Below, piece after piece: positions 62,621 through 64,000 of a stretch of 64,000 bases of DNA. This DNA is from Pseudoips prasinana (taxonomy: Eukaryota; Arthropoda; Insecta; Lepidoptera; Nolidae), in assembly GCA_951640165.1 (NCBI GenBank), contig OX621252.1:21225934-21289933 (forward strand), given 5' to 3'. The notes below the pieces were generated by a model. It was not told the origin of the DNA. It was given only the letters and a program-made list of their open reading frames with translations, and ran no database searches. Position numbers and translations under genes: made by a program. How positions within the stretch are numbered: the stretch's first letter is position 1; every line of letters starts with the position of its first letter.

Positions 62621-63100
62621 ATGTGTGATTCTAAGCCAAAATGTTACAAAGGTCTTATTAATAAGTTTTTGATTAATTCTATTTATACTCTTTGCTCCTA
62701 TTTGTATTTATGCGTACTGTCAACCATGTTTGACACTTTCAAAAATAATACCAAATATGGAAAGGTCATTAATTTTCATTATGTCACAGATAATACAATA
62801 CATGGGAGTGTCACAACAGGTCTCGTTGACATCATTGACCATAACGTACTATATGGGGTAACCATATACCACGTTTTGTCGACATCAAATACAACCTATA
62901 TATGGTACAACCATACACTGAGTATATCAGACATCAGCATAGACAACCTGTGGAGAGCATATTTGGTCTTATGGCAGAAAATGACAGACAAAAGAAACAA
63001 TTCTACCTGTCATACGTTGGCATTGTCGTTTTATTGCAAAGAACAAAAACATGAAACCAACGTCCACTTTGCAATGATTAATCACAATGTGTTCGAATAA
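62621..63100 (+). CDS. unassigned ORF, 159 codons, possible membrane protein
   Basis: The longest ATG frame in the window not explained by a repeat or LINE. It opens MCDSKPKCYKGLINKF, has a hydrophobic stretch at about residues 18-36 (INSIYTLCSYLYLCVL) that could be a membrane anchor, and then NTT, NHT and NNS N-glycosylation sequons in a Tyr/Ile/His/Asn-rich region. Five Cys lie in the N-terminal part and about the Cys-His cluster near the end. After its TAA (63098-63100) the same frame stays open to 63514. No family was recognised. An AT-rich chance ORF is a real alternative. Confidence 0.3.
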   Translation: MCDSKPKCYKGLINKFLINSIYTLCSYLYLCVLSTMFDTFKNNTKYGKVINFHYVTDNTIHGSVTTGLVDIIDHNVLYGVTIYHVLSTSNTTYIWYNHTLSISDISIDNLWRAYLVLWQKMTDKRNNSTCHTLALSFYCKEQKHETNVHFAMINHNVFE

Positions 63101-63148
63101 TCCATGATGTACCACAAAATTTGTTCAAGGCAAATTTTTTTGTGGCAA

Positions 63149-63432
63149 GGGCAGCGTATGCTCATGAAGTGTGGGCGTGTGGCTAGACAATGTATGCTCA
63201 TGCGTGGACGTGTGGTGATGACAGCATATGCTTATGTGTGGGCGTATGATGAGGGCAGCGTATGTCTACGTGTGGGAGTGTGGTGTCAGGACCAGAAGTC
63301 TCAGTCTTCAGACAACCAGTCTGATGTGTGCGAGCGTATGGCGAGGGCAGCGTATGCCTACGTGTGGGAGCGTGGTGTCAGGACCCAGAGGTCTCCATCT
63401 TCAGACAACCAGTCTGATGTCCACCATTCCTT
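63149..63432 (+). repeat. two-tier tandem repeat
   Basis: Three degenerate units of 33-36 bp (AGCGTATGCTCATG, AATGTATGCTCATGCG, AGCATATGCTTATGTG) are followed by about two copies of a 92-bp unit starting GGGCAGCGTATG and containing TCTTCAGACAACCAGTCTG (63253 and 63345). The open frame through it (63104-63514) repeats SSDNQSDV twice. Confidence 0.8.
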
Positions 63433-63514
63433 ATGGAATCTTATGGACCTTGGATACTCCACAAGACTAAGTGAAAACAAGAAAATGTGTGTGTGTTTGT
63501 GTAACAAGTTCTAA

Positions 63515-64000
63515 GAAGAAGACTAAATTATAACCAGAAAAGCCTAGCTCCTACTGACCTGCCCGTGACACAAAAGTTAATTAATTTTTTGTTATTAAAT
63601 AAATTACAAGTTATAGTTGATTATTTCCCTAGCTATACGTTCTTCCTTGTGTGGACGTATATCCTGTTGTCTCCTTTGGATCTTCAAGCAGATCCGAAGG
63701 CTGGACATTCTTTTAAGTAGAAGAATTCATTATAACATACAACTATATAGAGCAATAACATAAAAATTCAAACTTCTATCGCTGAGTGATAAGCAGATGT
63801 GCACAATTTTATCAAGTACATACACCTACACAAATTACATAACATAAGTAAACTAAAAGTAAATGGTGACATCAGCTTGTCCCTATTGAACCTTACCACT
63901 AAAGTGACACTATCACTAAGTAACTAAATGAAAATTTAAGGTATAATACAATAATAACACATTAATATTTTATACTTTAACATTAAATAATAACCACATA
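63515..64000. other. AT-rich, no gene recognised
   Basis: AATAAATTACAAG at 63599 could be a polyadenylation signal for the ORF region upstream. The rest holds nothing recognisable. Confidence 0.35.

Noticed and set aside
63228..63470. 80-codon ORF in a second frame over the 63-kb tandem repeat
   Set aside because: Shadow of the 92-bp repeat; the other frame is longer and neither shows a domain.

Overview
The window reads as eukaryotic intergenic DNA packed with transposable-element remains. It is most likely from a butterfly or moth. The evidence is an AT-rich background, RTE-like LINEs ending in ATG/GATGAT tails, CR1/L2/Jockey-type LINE ends with TATC, TTA or ATTTC tails, several tRNA-derived SINE families, and short Helitron-like pieces ending in a GC-rich stem plus CTAG|T. 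The species call is inference. No host protein-coding gene, rRNA gene, functional tRNA gene or CRISPR array could be supported.

Layout. 1-5 kb: a poly-A-tailed retroposon tail, a knot of SINE and MITE pieces (2.3-2.8 kb), a Helitron-like element, and two direct copies of a unit made of a 19-bp minisatellite plus a TCGGAAT-rich tail. 6.2-6.6 kb: a CpG-rich island with short inverted ends. 8-14 kb: an intact-looking tRNA SINE, a small MITE, an internally deleted RTE-like LINE, a second LINE C-terminus and a Helitron-like element. 14.7-18 kb: a CR1-like LINE 3' end, a tandem-monomer repeat and a 961-bp fold-back with two 373-bp arms that differ at about four positions. 19.2-22.7 kb: a nearly complete 3.5-kb APE-type LINE with a 12-bp target-site duplication, disabled by two frameshifts, one stop and a changed RT motif C. 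22.8-52 kb: SINEs (several with target-site duplications), MITEs, LINE 3' ends and nested insertions. 52.8-57.6 kb: a truncated sibling of the 3.5-kb LINE with its own target-site duplication, a LINE lacking most of its RT, and a very short RTE-like 3' end with an 11-bp target-site duplication. 58-64 kb: more SINE and LINE tails, a hexanucleotide array of about 57 units, and an unassigned 159-aa ORF followed by a 92-bp tandem repeat.

No multi-gene system was found. The most unusual signal is structural. At least seven near-perfect hairpins (arms 15-30 bp, loops 0-7 nt) are scattered through the window. In two of them a sister copy of the same repeat lacks the extra arm, and in a third the extra arm breaks a LINE endonuclease frame. 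This looks like repeated local inverted duplication, as expected from template switching. All homology calls were made by reading the sequence; no database search was run.
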